From Entamoeba invadens IP1 (taxonomy: Eukaryota > Evosea > Mastigamoebida > Endamoebidae): 17,840 nt of DNA. The notes beneath the pieces were generated by a model. It had not been told where the DNA came from and searched no databases. It was given only the letters and a program-made list of their open reading frames with translations. Below, one piece after another: positions 1 through 8,275 of this stretch. The position numbers and the translations under genes are program-made. The stretch is from the NCBI RefSeq assembly GCF_000330505.1, contig NW_004443536.1:388430-406269 (forward strand), read 5' to 3'. How positions within the stretch are numbered: the first letter of the stretch is position 1; each line of letters opens with the position of its first letter.

Positions 1-2189
1 TTCTTTAACGTTAAAGTAGTTGTTGTAAGTGAGCAACCGCTTCCAGAAAGAATGACCTCTTTCGGACTTAAAGTGTTTGTGAATATTGATGATTGTAATT
101 TCAATTTGATATAATCAAAAGATACTTTTTGTGTATTTGCATCGGCTTGATCACAGTCAACAAGATCATAATTTGTTCCTGTATAAGTACAATAGTTCAA
201 CATTTCAAAGTCAGTGATTTCTTTTGCACATCTGTAATAGTTATTGGTTGCTTGGACACATCTATCAGTAATACTTGTAGCAGCATCGCTTTGTACCCAA
301 ATATATTTCAAACTTCCAATGCTGAGAGTTGTTGGTAAATTTGACAAAACAGATATTGCAGTTGAAGTAGTTGTGTATGAATTGATTGTGATTATACCAG
401 TAGATATTATAAGTGGATTTGCTCCCATGTCAACATTTGAACACGTCAATTGGACAGAAGTTCCAACTTCAAGTTTTCCTGCTGCTTTCAAATTACAAGT
501 TGTGTATTCTCTTGCAACATCTCCCGGAATGTTGTCCATTTTGGTGACACCGTTACCCAAAACAAAAATTGCAAATTCTCCAGTTGCATAAGTCTCACAA
601 TCACTTTGTACAAATGTGCACGTACCTTCAGCATCACAGTTTAATTGACAGAAATTTTGATATGGGTGTCCAGTCTTCATGGCTCTGTAATACGTTTTGC
701 CATTTTTTGTACCAATTCTTGTTGTTTGAGAACCAGTGATAGAACCGTCATGCAATATATAACCGTTAATATTTGTCGAATCTGTTGGTATGGTAATACT
801 GCCAACAATTGAAGTCAGACAAGTTCCATATACAAATGTTGGAGTAAAAACCAGTGTTGGTATTTTAACATTAATCAAATCGACCTTTCGAACGTTAAGT
901 GTCAATGTTGCAAAATTGTATCCATCAATTGTTTTAACATCAGTAATCGCATTGAACCCAAAAGTTGAAAAGGTTTTTTGAGCGGTGTTAACAATTGGAA
1001 TTGTTGTTTGAGTTCCTAAATATTTCAAAGTGAGTGCATTTGTATCATCAAGAATTCCAACAACGCAGTCTGGTTCAACAAAAGCAGTTCCATCAGCTTT
1101 AATAGTACAGTATTTATTGTTTGCCAAATTTGTTACTCTGTAATAGTTGGAATTTACTTTGAACGAGAAAAGTGAAATTCCAGACCAACTTGTTGTTGAC
1201 CTTTCTTTTTGACTTAAATAGAAGAAAACTGGATCTGTTGTTTGTGGTGCTGGTGTGTCTAAAAGGGTTATTATTATTGGAGCAAAAGTTTTCGAATCCA
1301 CGCGATTTGCAATTCCACTTTTCATTGTAAAGTTAGCAACTGTTGTTATTGAACCTTTGATATTAAACACGCCATTGGTTTTCAATTTTTGGGCTGTTAT
1401 AATATAAGTTGTATCTTCAACACTAATGTTTTCATTTGTAAAAACTACATCTCTCCAAGCACCTTGAGTTAGAGTCGTAGAAGTGAAGGATGTTCCATTA
1501 AATAAGAGAATCATTTCATCATGAGCAAAATTTTCACACATATATTCTTCAAATTTGGTTCCATCAAACGTACAAGTAATGTGAGAGTCTTCTGTTGTTC
1601 CATAACGATATAATTTTGGGTTTGATGAGAACAACCTGTTGAAATAGTTTGTATTAGTTAGAGGGAATTTAGAAACCAAGAAGAACCCTGTTCTTGTTGT
1701 TGTTACGGTGTATGAAAAATCGTCTCTCAAATTTCCAATTGCATTCCCCAAATTGATATTTGAAGTGTAGCCCAAAGCGAGATCAACCAAATCGTATCCA
1801 GTGAATTCAGCATTTTTAAATAAATATTTCTTTGTAGTTTCGTCTCCGTTTGTCACAGTAATAGAAGTTAAGGTTCCGCTTTTTGTAATAGTTAGTTGTT
1901 TGATCTCGGTTAAAGTTTCATATGATGTTACAGCTTCGGTTTCACCTTCAGGAGTTGTCTCGACTGTTTTATTAAGAACGAAAGTGGTCAAGTCGAGTGT
2001 TTCCTTTGTCGCGGCAACAGTAAGTGTGTGGCCATCGGCACAATCGGTGTCAGTGCCAAAAACACAAGTTGAATCGCCCGTTTCTCCTTCAAGTGGGTCT
2101 TTACACGCGCATAAGCATTTATTTGTTGTTTCGACGGTGCACTTCAGCGCAAGAGCTGACAGGTGCAACAATATTAAAAAAATGAGCAT
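1..2189 (-). CDS. Partial secreted Cys-containing surface-type protein with four ~151-residue repeats (C-terminus beyond window)
   Basis: I do not recognise a named family. Reading the minus strand from the ATG at 2189 gives 729 codons with no stop up to position 1, so the gene continues outside the window. The N-terminus MLIFLILLHLSALA is a classic signal peptide. It is followed by a short Cys-rich segment (C17, C25, C27, C29, C42, C50) and then a long Thr/Ser/Asn-rich, beta-like region. A motif (L/Y)YR, followed 10-14 residues later by Cys and 12-17 residues after that by another Cys, recurs with its Arg at residues 195, 351, 502 and 653. This gives four domains of about 151 residues. Possible N-glycosylation sites include N73, N231, N254 and N286. 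No transmembrane segment or GPI signal lies in the visible part, but the C-terminus is missing. Inference: a secreted or surface-anchored protein. The reading frame is firm; the function is unknown. Confidence 0.88.
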   Translation of the reverse strand, partial: MLIFLILLHLSALALKCTVETTNKCLCACKDPLEGETGDSTCVFGTDTDCADGHTLTVAATKETLDLTTFVLNKTVETTPEGETEAVTSYETLTEIKQLTITKSGTLTSITVTNGDETTKKYLFKNAEFTGYDLVDLALGYTSNINLGNAIGNLRDDFSYTVTTTRTGFFLVSKFPLTNTNYFNRLFSSNPKLYRYGTTEDSHITCTFDGTKFEEYMCENFAHDEMILLFNGTSFTSTTLTQGAWRDVVFTNENISVEDTTYIITAQKLKTNGVFNIKGSITTVANFTMKSGIANRVDSKTFAPIIITLLDTPAPQTTDPVFFYLSQKERSTTSWSGISLFSFKVNSNYYRVTNLANNKYCTIKADGTAFVEPDCVVGILDDTNALTLKYLGTQTTIPIVNTAQKTFSTFGFNAITDVKTIDGYNFATLTLNVRKVDLINVKIPTLVFTPTFVYGTCLTSIVGSITIPTDSTNINGYILHDGSITGSQTTRIGTKNGKTYYRAMKTGHPYQNFCQLNCDAEGTCTFVQSDCETYATGEFAIFVLGNGVTKMDNIPGDVAREYTTCNLKAAGKLEVGTSVQLTCSNVDMGANPLIISTGIITINSYTTTSTAISVLSNLPTTLSIGSLKYIWVQSDAATSITDRCVQATNNYYRCAKEITDFEMLNYCTYTGTNYDLVDCDQADANTQKVSFDYIKLKLQSSIFTNTLSPKEVILSGSGCSLTTTTLTLK

Positions 2190-2198
2190 TGAATTTCC
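2190..2198 (-). promoter_or_regulatory. Initiator-like element abutting the start codon
   Basis: On the minus strand the bases GGAAATTCA stand directly before the ATG at 2189. They match most of the Entamoeba initiator consensus AAAAATTCA, where transcription starts a few bases before the ATG. This supports the chosen start and implies an almost absent leader. I see no convincing copy of the AATGAACT (GAAC) element upstream. Confidence 0.4.
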
Positions 2199-5034
2199 GA
2201 GTGAATCCCAATCTTTATGAATCTTTTCTTTCGAACAAATAGAATGTGTCACTCAAAAATTAGATGATTGCAAAATGATTTAAACAAGAATTATTAAACG
2301 TTAAAGCAAAAACGTTTACATTGTGGCGTGCCATTCCGACCAAATAATCTCGTTGGTAAAAAATATTAGAATTTGGTGGTTTTAAAATACTACAATTCGA
2401 CAAACCGCTTTTTTCCTTTTTTCAATTTTTCAAAACGCTGAAATTATTTTTACAAGTGTTTTTCTAACTTGAAAAAAGCTTTTTTTTCTATATTTTTCTA
2501 TATTTTTTAATCTTTTACTCCTTTTTTTCCTCTCGTTCCACCCAAAAATCTTACATTTATTGATGTTTTTATTATTTTTCAATAGTTTTAAAAACAATTA
2601 AAATTGTAACACGAAGATTTCATTGTATTTTTCAAGTTCGACAGACAAAATGATAAAAACCCAGAAAACACCATTTTTTCTGTTTGCTTTTTTTCTGTCG
2701 TCTTTTTTTGCTTTTCAAAATAATTATGGATCACTTTTTGTTTCAAGAACTCTTCTGGAAACAAAAATTGGAAAAAATATGACTTATTTTAAAAATAAAA
2801 AACAAATTAAAAAAACACAAAGAAAAGTTAAAATATAATAAATTTATTATAAAACAAACTATAGAAATTAGTTTCAAGAGGTATGAGGCCATCTAAAAAT
2901 CCCAAATAAAAAGATGATTTTTAAGATATTTTCAAAAAAAAATATTTATTTTAGTTAAATTGTGTTTTATTTTAAGACATCACAAGTATTTTAGTAAAAA
3001 TACTATATTTATAATAAAATTCAATGTGTAATTAAATTTATTTTTGTAAATAAATTTTGAAGAATAACTCCACAATAATTTAATGTTATTGAATGCAATA
3101 AAATGTAAATAATTATAATTTGATATTAATAATAATAAATTATAGTTTTTTATATATAATAACTTTAAGTAAAATTATTAGAAATTTAATGAATAAGTGT
3201 CATTACTATTGAATACTAATTATAATTAAAGATATAGTTGTTGAAATAAATAAGTTCTGTTGGTATTAAACAATACAAACGATAACGGTTTTGATATTAC
3301 AATAATACTAAAAAGCAAACTTAAAACCTTTGGGATTTTGAATTTTTTAAAGTAGTCATTAAAGTTACGAGAAAGGTTGAATTGAATATTCAATGTCATA
3401 TAAACAGAGATAGTTTGTTCATGAAAGACTTGCCACATTATGTTATTTACAGTTTTAACTCAGTTAAATAACGTTATATTTTGTAAATAATCTAAATATC
3501 AACGACGTTTCAAAATATATTTGTTTCGTGACTCACTTTCTATCCAAAAGAACTTGAAGAGTTTCTTTTTGAATTAAAAATTTCAAACAAAGGACTATTT
3601 TTTATTAAGTTTTTTATTAATATTTTTATTATACAAAAAGTAATTAAAATTACTATTTTTTGTAATAGTAATGTGTGTTTTGTCCTAAATAATAATTGTT
3701 TGTTTGTTTGTTATTTTGTTTCTTTTTAATTTAATTTTAAAGATTCGAATTTGGGTTTTTGTAAAGACTGATAAAAATAACAGGTATATTGGTTTAAAAT
3801 ATGAATTCAATAACAATTTAGAAGTCAATTTGGTAGATGTAATTTCGATTTATTTCAATAATTATTGTTCTATTCATTTATTATTATTATTATAAAATTA
3901 TTAATTATATTAATTTGATATTTTTAGTTGTTGCTTTTTGACATTTAAACAACTGAAATACATTTGGATAATGGTTAATTCCTCCAAGTGACAACATTTA
4001 AAATCATTTTGGAGAAATGAATATATAGTGTATGGTATATGTTTTAATATAAATATATAGTATATGTATATTAAAACTATTACATATAATTTTTAATTGC
4101 ATGAACCCACAATAATGGTTAATACCTACAACTAAAAAAACAAAAAATGTATATTAATCTTATTTTTGATATGGTTTCATTTAGTTGACGGTTATTGATA
4201 TTAGTATTATATAAAACTGACCATATTGTAAACGATATTTTATATTGAGTTCAATATTTTTTAATTATTGAAACAAACAAAAAACAATGGAATTAATTTT
4301 CATAAATAAAGATAAATATAGAATATGCACTTGAAAGGGTTAAAGTTGGTTAATATTTCCCCCTTAGTTTGACCAATCAATTGTTGATACTATTAATGGC
4401 AGAAGTATTGATAAATAATATTTGTTCCATGTTATACTTTAGAGTAATACACGGTTAAGAAATTAATAGGTTAATATAAAAGAAAACTAATTAAATAATG
4501 ATTACTGTATATTTTTGAAAATTATCAACATCAACAATTATTTCTAATATTATTAAAACATATTATAATATAAATTTAATATAAAAATAATTGATTTTGT
4601 TAATTTCTCAATTGATATTTGTTCTGTATTGACAACATGTTGTTCGTTTGTTTATTTACACACTAATCGTTTGGCTTAATAATATAATAATAAATTAAAT
4701 ATAAATATATTAATTATGTAAGTTTTTATATAAAAATTTAACAAGTTGTAAATTCAAATATTAAGTTAATATATATTTAAATTGTAAATGATTAATTCAT
4801 TTTGAAAAAAAAACTACAATACATAACAACTATAAAATTGTTTCTGAATTAACGGTTTCTCCTGAAATATTTAAAACAAATCCAAACAAAAAAAAACAAC
4901 ACAAAGATGTAAAAAAGGAAGTAAATTGTAATCTTACAAGAAGATGTGTTTAAAAATAATTTAATAAGTCATTTAAATTTTATACCTTTTAAACTTGATA
5001 AATTATAATTCAAAAAAGTCTTTAAAATGTATGT
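2199..5034. other. Long AT-rich stretch without a supportable gene
   Basis: About 2.8 kb of very AT-rich DNA with homopolymer runs. Open frames are short, low-complexity and unlike known proteins; the longest with an ATG are near 3226-3438 (minus) and 2650-2838 (plus). The part next to 2199 must contain the promoter of the minus-strand surface-protein gene. A few short inverted repeats are present, the best at 4041-4077. I see no RNA gene and no transposon ends here. Confidence 0.6.
4041..4077. repeat. Perfect 11-bp inverted repeat
   Basis: GTTTTAATATA at 4041-4051 is the exact reverse complement of 4067-4077, with a 15-base AT-only loop. In such AT-rich DNA a chance origin is possible, and no gene lies within 900 bases on either side. 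Confidence 0.45.
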
Positions 5035-5107
5035 GCCTTCCTAGCTCAGTCGGTAGAGCGTGCGGCTTTTAACCGTAAGGTCGGGGGTTCGAGCCCCCCG
5101 GGGGGCG
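5035..5107 (+). tRNA. tRNA-Lys (anticodon UUU)
   Basis: A full cloverleaf can be drawn. The acceptor GCCTTCC pairs with GGGGGGC (two G-U pairs), with discriminator G. The D arm is GCTC...GAGC-like. The anticodon stem TGCGG/CCGTA carries loop CTTTTAA, so the anticodon is TTT. The T stem GGGGG/CCCCC carries loop TTCGAGC. Both internal Pol III promoter boxes are good (A box TAGCTCAGTCGG, B box GGTTCGAGC). A run of five T follows immediately as terminator. There is no intron, and CCA is not encoded. The gene stands alone rather than in a tandem array, which is notable if the organism is Entamoeba. Confidence 0.96.
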
Positions 5108-5112
5108 TTTTT
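5108..5112 (+). terminator. Pol III T-run after tRNA-Lys
   Basis: Five T residues directly follow the discriminator base, the usual RNA polymerase III termination signal. Confidence 0.75.
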
Positions 5113-5182
5113 AATTTTAAACAATTAAAATTTTTTTATGTTTTAAAATAACAAAACTAACAATAATAATGATTTATAGTAA

Positions 5183-5253
5183 GCATTTGTGGTCTAAGGG
5201 CAGAATTCCACCCTTTTAAGGTGGAGATATGGGTTTGAGTATCGGCAAATGCA
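5183..5253 (+). pseudogene. Decayed tRNA-Gly-like gene with a UUU anticodon
   Basis: The acceptor GCATTTG/CAAATGC is perfect, with discriminator A. The D arm (TGGTCTAAGGGCAGAAT) and the anticodon stem CCACC/GGTGG are those of eukaryotic tRNA-Gly(UCC). The anticodon loop, however, is CTTTTAA rather than CTTCCAA, so the anticodon reads TTT (Lys). The T arm is damaged: in normal register ATGGG faces ATCGG with two clear mismatches, and the B box reads GGTTTGAGT instead of GGTTCGA. An A box is still present, and a T5 run at 5255-5259 could still terminate Pol III. Several differences from a standard tRNA-Gly are C-to-T changes. It is best called a pseudogene; a divergent functional tRNA is possible but unlikely with this T arm. 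It lies 75 bases after tRNA-Lys, on the same strand. Confidence 0.75.
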
Positions 5254-5393
5254 CTTTTTAATTATATTAAAATTCATTAAAATGAATAACAAATCGTTGT
5301 CAAGATATTCTTTTTATTAGTTTAAATATAATAATTATAACAAAAAGACTTTATGAACATCAACAATAATTAACATAACATTTCGATTATAAT

Positions 5394-5426
5394 AAGTCAA
5401 GATTCAAAAGGATTGAGTCTTGACTT
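5394..5426. promoter_or_regulatory. 14-bp dyad upstream of the LRR-like gene
   Basis: AAGTCAAGATTCAA (5394-5407) can pair with TTGAGTCTTGACTT (5413-5426) across a five-base loop, with one G-T wobble. The dyad lies 41-73 bases before the ATG at 5467 and runs straight into a TATA-like stretch, tatataaat, at 5427-5435. The position suits a binding site for a dimeric regulator. Function is inferred only. Confidence 0.4.
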
Positions 5427-5466
5427 TATATAAATCTAAATCAAAAATAACTTTAAAATACACACA

Positions 5467-7476
5467 ATGACAAAAATTAATTCCACTGTTTTATCGACTA
5501 TTATTTTATATATTGACTCGGTTACCACATTAAGAACGTTCATTAAAATATCAAGACACACACTAAAATCAATTTCTGTGTTACAAAACAATCCAATTCA
5601 TATCTTACGATATATTCCTTTCCTTTTCGAGTATAGTTCTAATATAAAAACTCTAAGTGGTTCTATAATTCAATTACAAAAATATCTAATTGGAGATGAT
5701 TTGAAAAAATTCGAATGTATCGATTGCTCACACATTTTAATAAACCCCAAATTGATAAGATCAAATTTTATTAATAAAATTGTGTCATTAAAAATATTAT
5801 CATGTGACATTTTACAAATATTGGATTTTGCAAATCTCAGCAAATTAGTGATAGTCTCAACTTGTGATTTGGGCTTTGAATCAACGTTTTTAAAAAACTT
5901 ATTAAAACTCAAAACCTTATTAAAACTTCAAACAGTTGTTTTGTATATGAAAAGTGCAAGTCAAAATTTTTTAAAACAAATTGAAAAATGGTGTCAAACT
6001 CATCAAAATATTTTTGTTGGTATTGGTGTGTTACAAGAAGTCAGATTTGATAAACCCGACACTCAAAATTTTCAAATTGTTTCTTTCGATATAAAAAATG
6101 AAATTTCCTTAAATTTTGAAACTAAAAAAGAAAATGAAAACATTCAAAAAATTACTCGAAAAATTGAACAACTTGACAATCTCGAATTTGGCGAATTGTT
6201 ATTTGAAATGTCTAAAAATGAAAATAAAAAATTACGACTTGAAATAACCAAAAATTTAGTTGAAGAATTTAACTTTTCTACGACTTGTTTTGATTGTTTA
6301 GAATTACAAGTCATGAATGGAAAACACTTGAAATTCTCTTCGAACTCAAAAATTCATAATTTGTCAATTGAAACTAAAAAGTGTTTAATAGACCTCAAAA
6401 CCATCTTTTTAAATAAAAATATTGTGATACTAAAAATAAACGGAGAAGTACTTTTAGACAAGACAGAAAAATCAGAATTATTTTTTAAAGCGCCAAAACA
6501 CATTTTGGCGATGTCTTCAAACATCAAAAATTCACAACGAGTGTATTACGACTTTTCAAATAATTTTTCCTGTTTAACACAACTTGAATTAATTTCTCTT
6601 AACGACACATTTGATCTAAAAGACTTTGAAAATCTCGAAGAGATCAAAATTGAGTGTTTAGCAAAGACGAAATGTCATATTAATCTTCCTCATAAATACA
6701 AAACACACTTATTTCATTGCAGTCCCTTCAGAGATGAAATAATGAATTATCGCCGTGCACTTTTTGTCAAAAGTCTAAAAGCGAAAATCACTTTTGAAAG
6801 ACTTGAAGAGTTTTCTGATATACAAATTGAAGGAAATATTGAAGAACTGAATCTCGAGAAGTGCAAAGAGTGTGTTATATTAAAAGTACTTTCAAATGCC
6901 AAATTGACACAAATTGTGCCATACACGTTTGATTATACTTTGTGGGTCAATAAAGTATTTAAAGGTACTGTTTTTGGCTATGGGAAGTCGAAAGTGTTAA
7001 TGACAAAAGAATTGGTGTTAACTGGTAATATTATTGTAGTTAATGAAATTGCTCATTCAAATACAACAAGACTAGAAGAACAAAGTGTTATTTATTATAA
7101 TGTTGGTAAATATTCTCATATTAAAATAGACTCAAAATATATCAACAAAATCACTGGAATTTCTTTTGGAGAAAAGAACTTTGATTGTACAGTGCAAAAA
7201 TCTGAAAGAGTGAAAAAGGAGGTGGAGGTGAATCAAAACGTTGTTATCGGAAAAGACGTGGGAGTTGTGAGTAAAAGAGATGAAAAGTCTGTGTTTGTTT
7301 GTCAAAAGCAAAAGAATGAAAATAAAGTTGGAGGTAAAGGAGGAGTAAAAGGATTTGGTATATCATCAAATACAAAGAAAGGATTATATAAGACAAGTGA
7401 AGACGAGTATGAAGAAGATGACATGGAATATGAAGAAGAAGATTTAAAAGAAGAAGAAAAGAAGTATTTAATTTAA
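5467..7476 (+). CDS. LRR-like protein of an Entamoeba-type family with acidic C-terminal tail
   Basis: A 669-residue single-exon protein. Residues 1-65 (STVLSTIILYIDSV..., ...FIKIS...) resemble the short helical N-terminal domain that opens many Entamoeba leucine-rich-repeat proteins. The next ~500 residues hold irregular Leu/Ile-rich strands such as LKILSCDILQILDF (108-121) and LEELNLEKC-type segments, consistent with degenerate LRRs. I see no catalytic motif, signal peptide or membrane segment, so it is probably a cytosolic or nuclear scaffold. Residues ~585-642 are basic and Gly/Lys-rich, and residues 643-669 are strongly acidic (SEDEYEEDDMEYEEEDLKEE). The DNA becomes purine-rich over this tail. 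The ATG follows ACACA; the upstream dyad and TATA-like sequence fit this start. Family membership is inferred from general resemblance; the function is unknown. Confidence 0.85.
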   Translation: MTKINSTVLSTIILYIDSVTTLRTFIKISRHTLKSISVLQNNPIHILRYIPFLFEYSSNIKTLSGSIIQLQKYLIGDDLKKFECIDCSHILINPKLIRSNFINKIVSLKILSCDILQILDFANLSKLVIVSTCDLGFESTFLKNLLKLKTLLKLQTVVLYMKSASQNFLKQIEKWCQTHQNIFVGIGVLQEVRFDKPDTQNFQIVSFDIKNEISLNFETKKENENIQKITRKIEQLDNLEFGELLFEMSKNENKKLRLEITKNLVEEFNFSTTCFDCLELQVMNGKHLKFSSNSKIHNLSIETKKCLIDLKTIFLNKNIVILKINGEVLLDKTEKSELFFKAPKHILAMSSNIKNSQRVYYDFSNNFSCLTQLELISLNDTFDLKDFENLEEIKIECLAKTKCHINLPHKYKTHLFHCSPFRDEIMNYRRALFVKSLKAKITFERLEEFSDIQIEGNIEELNLEKCKECVILKVLSNAKLTQIVPYTFDYTLWVNKVFKGTVFGYGKSKVLMTKELVLTGNIIVVNEIAHSNTTRLEEQSVIYYNVGKYSHIKIDSKYINKITGISFGEKNFDCTVQKSERVKKEVEVNQNVVIGKDVGVVSKRDEKSVFVCQKQKNENKVGGKGGVKGFGISSNTKKGLYKTSEDEYEEDDMEYEEEDLKEEEKKYLI

Positions 7477-8275
7477 ATTTCATAAATTGTTTTATTACAG
7501 AATAAATTGGTAATAAAAAAAGTGTATCATTTCATCGATTTGACACTTAATATTCAGAGTCTAAAATGTGGACAAATAAAAAAAAGAATTTTAAATTGGT
7601 AAAACGTTACCGACACTTTGATTACATTATCGATAACATAATAAAAACAAACATCACTTAATACAATAATACAAACTATAAATTAGTAATCATTTATATT
7701 TATTTATATCATCGAACAAGATGGAAAGTATTATTTCTTTGAAATATGAACTTACAATAATTCTTATTATTTTTTTTAATAATATTTTTTAGTATATTTT
7801 ATTAAGAATTTATAAAAATCTTTTATGAAGATAAAAAAATCCTTAAAATGTGTTTTTAAAAAAATATTCGAAAACATCTATTGACTTAAAATTTGAGGAA
7901 CTCTTCATACTAAATATTTGTATAATTATTTTATAATAAAAATACTATATACTATTAATAAAAAAAACAATCAAAAAAATGAACTTTTTTAATGTAAATG
8001 GAAGTAAAAAGATCGAAAATAATGAAGAGGATTTTTCGAAAATAAAACATCCAAAAAGTTGAAACCCTTCTTCTATTACCTTCGTTCTTTTCAATTCTCC
8101 ATTTTTCCTTTTACTAATACAAAACAAAATTAACTCATACTATTTGTAATTAATGAATTCTAATAAAATGTTAATAAGTAGTACTATATCACAACCAAAC
8201 ACGAATTCCTTTTAGAAAACTCTTAATCGAAATTTTTTTCTCTTCTTCCAAAAAATTTAAAAAATAATCAAAACA
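7477..8275. other. AT-rich intergenic region
   Basis: 799 bases between two plus-strand genes. It contains the 3' end signals of the LRR-like gene (the AT-rich tract after the TAA) and, near 8200-8275, a pyrimidine-rich stretch followed by A-rich sequence before the next ATG. A mini frame of 26 codons starts at 7979 (MNFFNVNGSKK...) but lacks other support. No RNA gene or repeat is recognised. Confidence 0.55.

Noticed and set aside
129..2220. Plus-strand open frames of 63-139 residues
   Set aside because: They lie antisense to the continuous 729-codon minus-strand frame, which has a signal peptide and regular repeats. The plus frames have no such features and overlap one another.
2623..2838. 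Plus-strand frame with a hydrophobic N-terminus
   Set aside because: The frame begins with TTG; from its ATG at 2650 it is short, Phe/Lys-rich and typical of translated AT-rich spacer. It also lies in the likely upstream region of the minus-strand gene.
3226..3438. Minus-strand 70-codon frame with an ATG and slightly less AT-biased DNA
   Set aside because: The protein is low-complexity and unrecognised, with no neighbour or motif to support it. It could be a gene fragment, but evidence is too thin.
3704..3895. Plus-strand 63-codon frame
   Set aside because: Low-complexity Phe/Leu/Asn translation of AT-rich DNA ending in a Leu run; no family signal.
7945..8127. Small frames on both strands (minus 60 codons; plus 26 codons from 7979)
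   Set aside because: Very short, no conserved motif, and located in the spacer before the permease gene.
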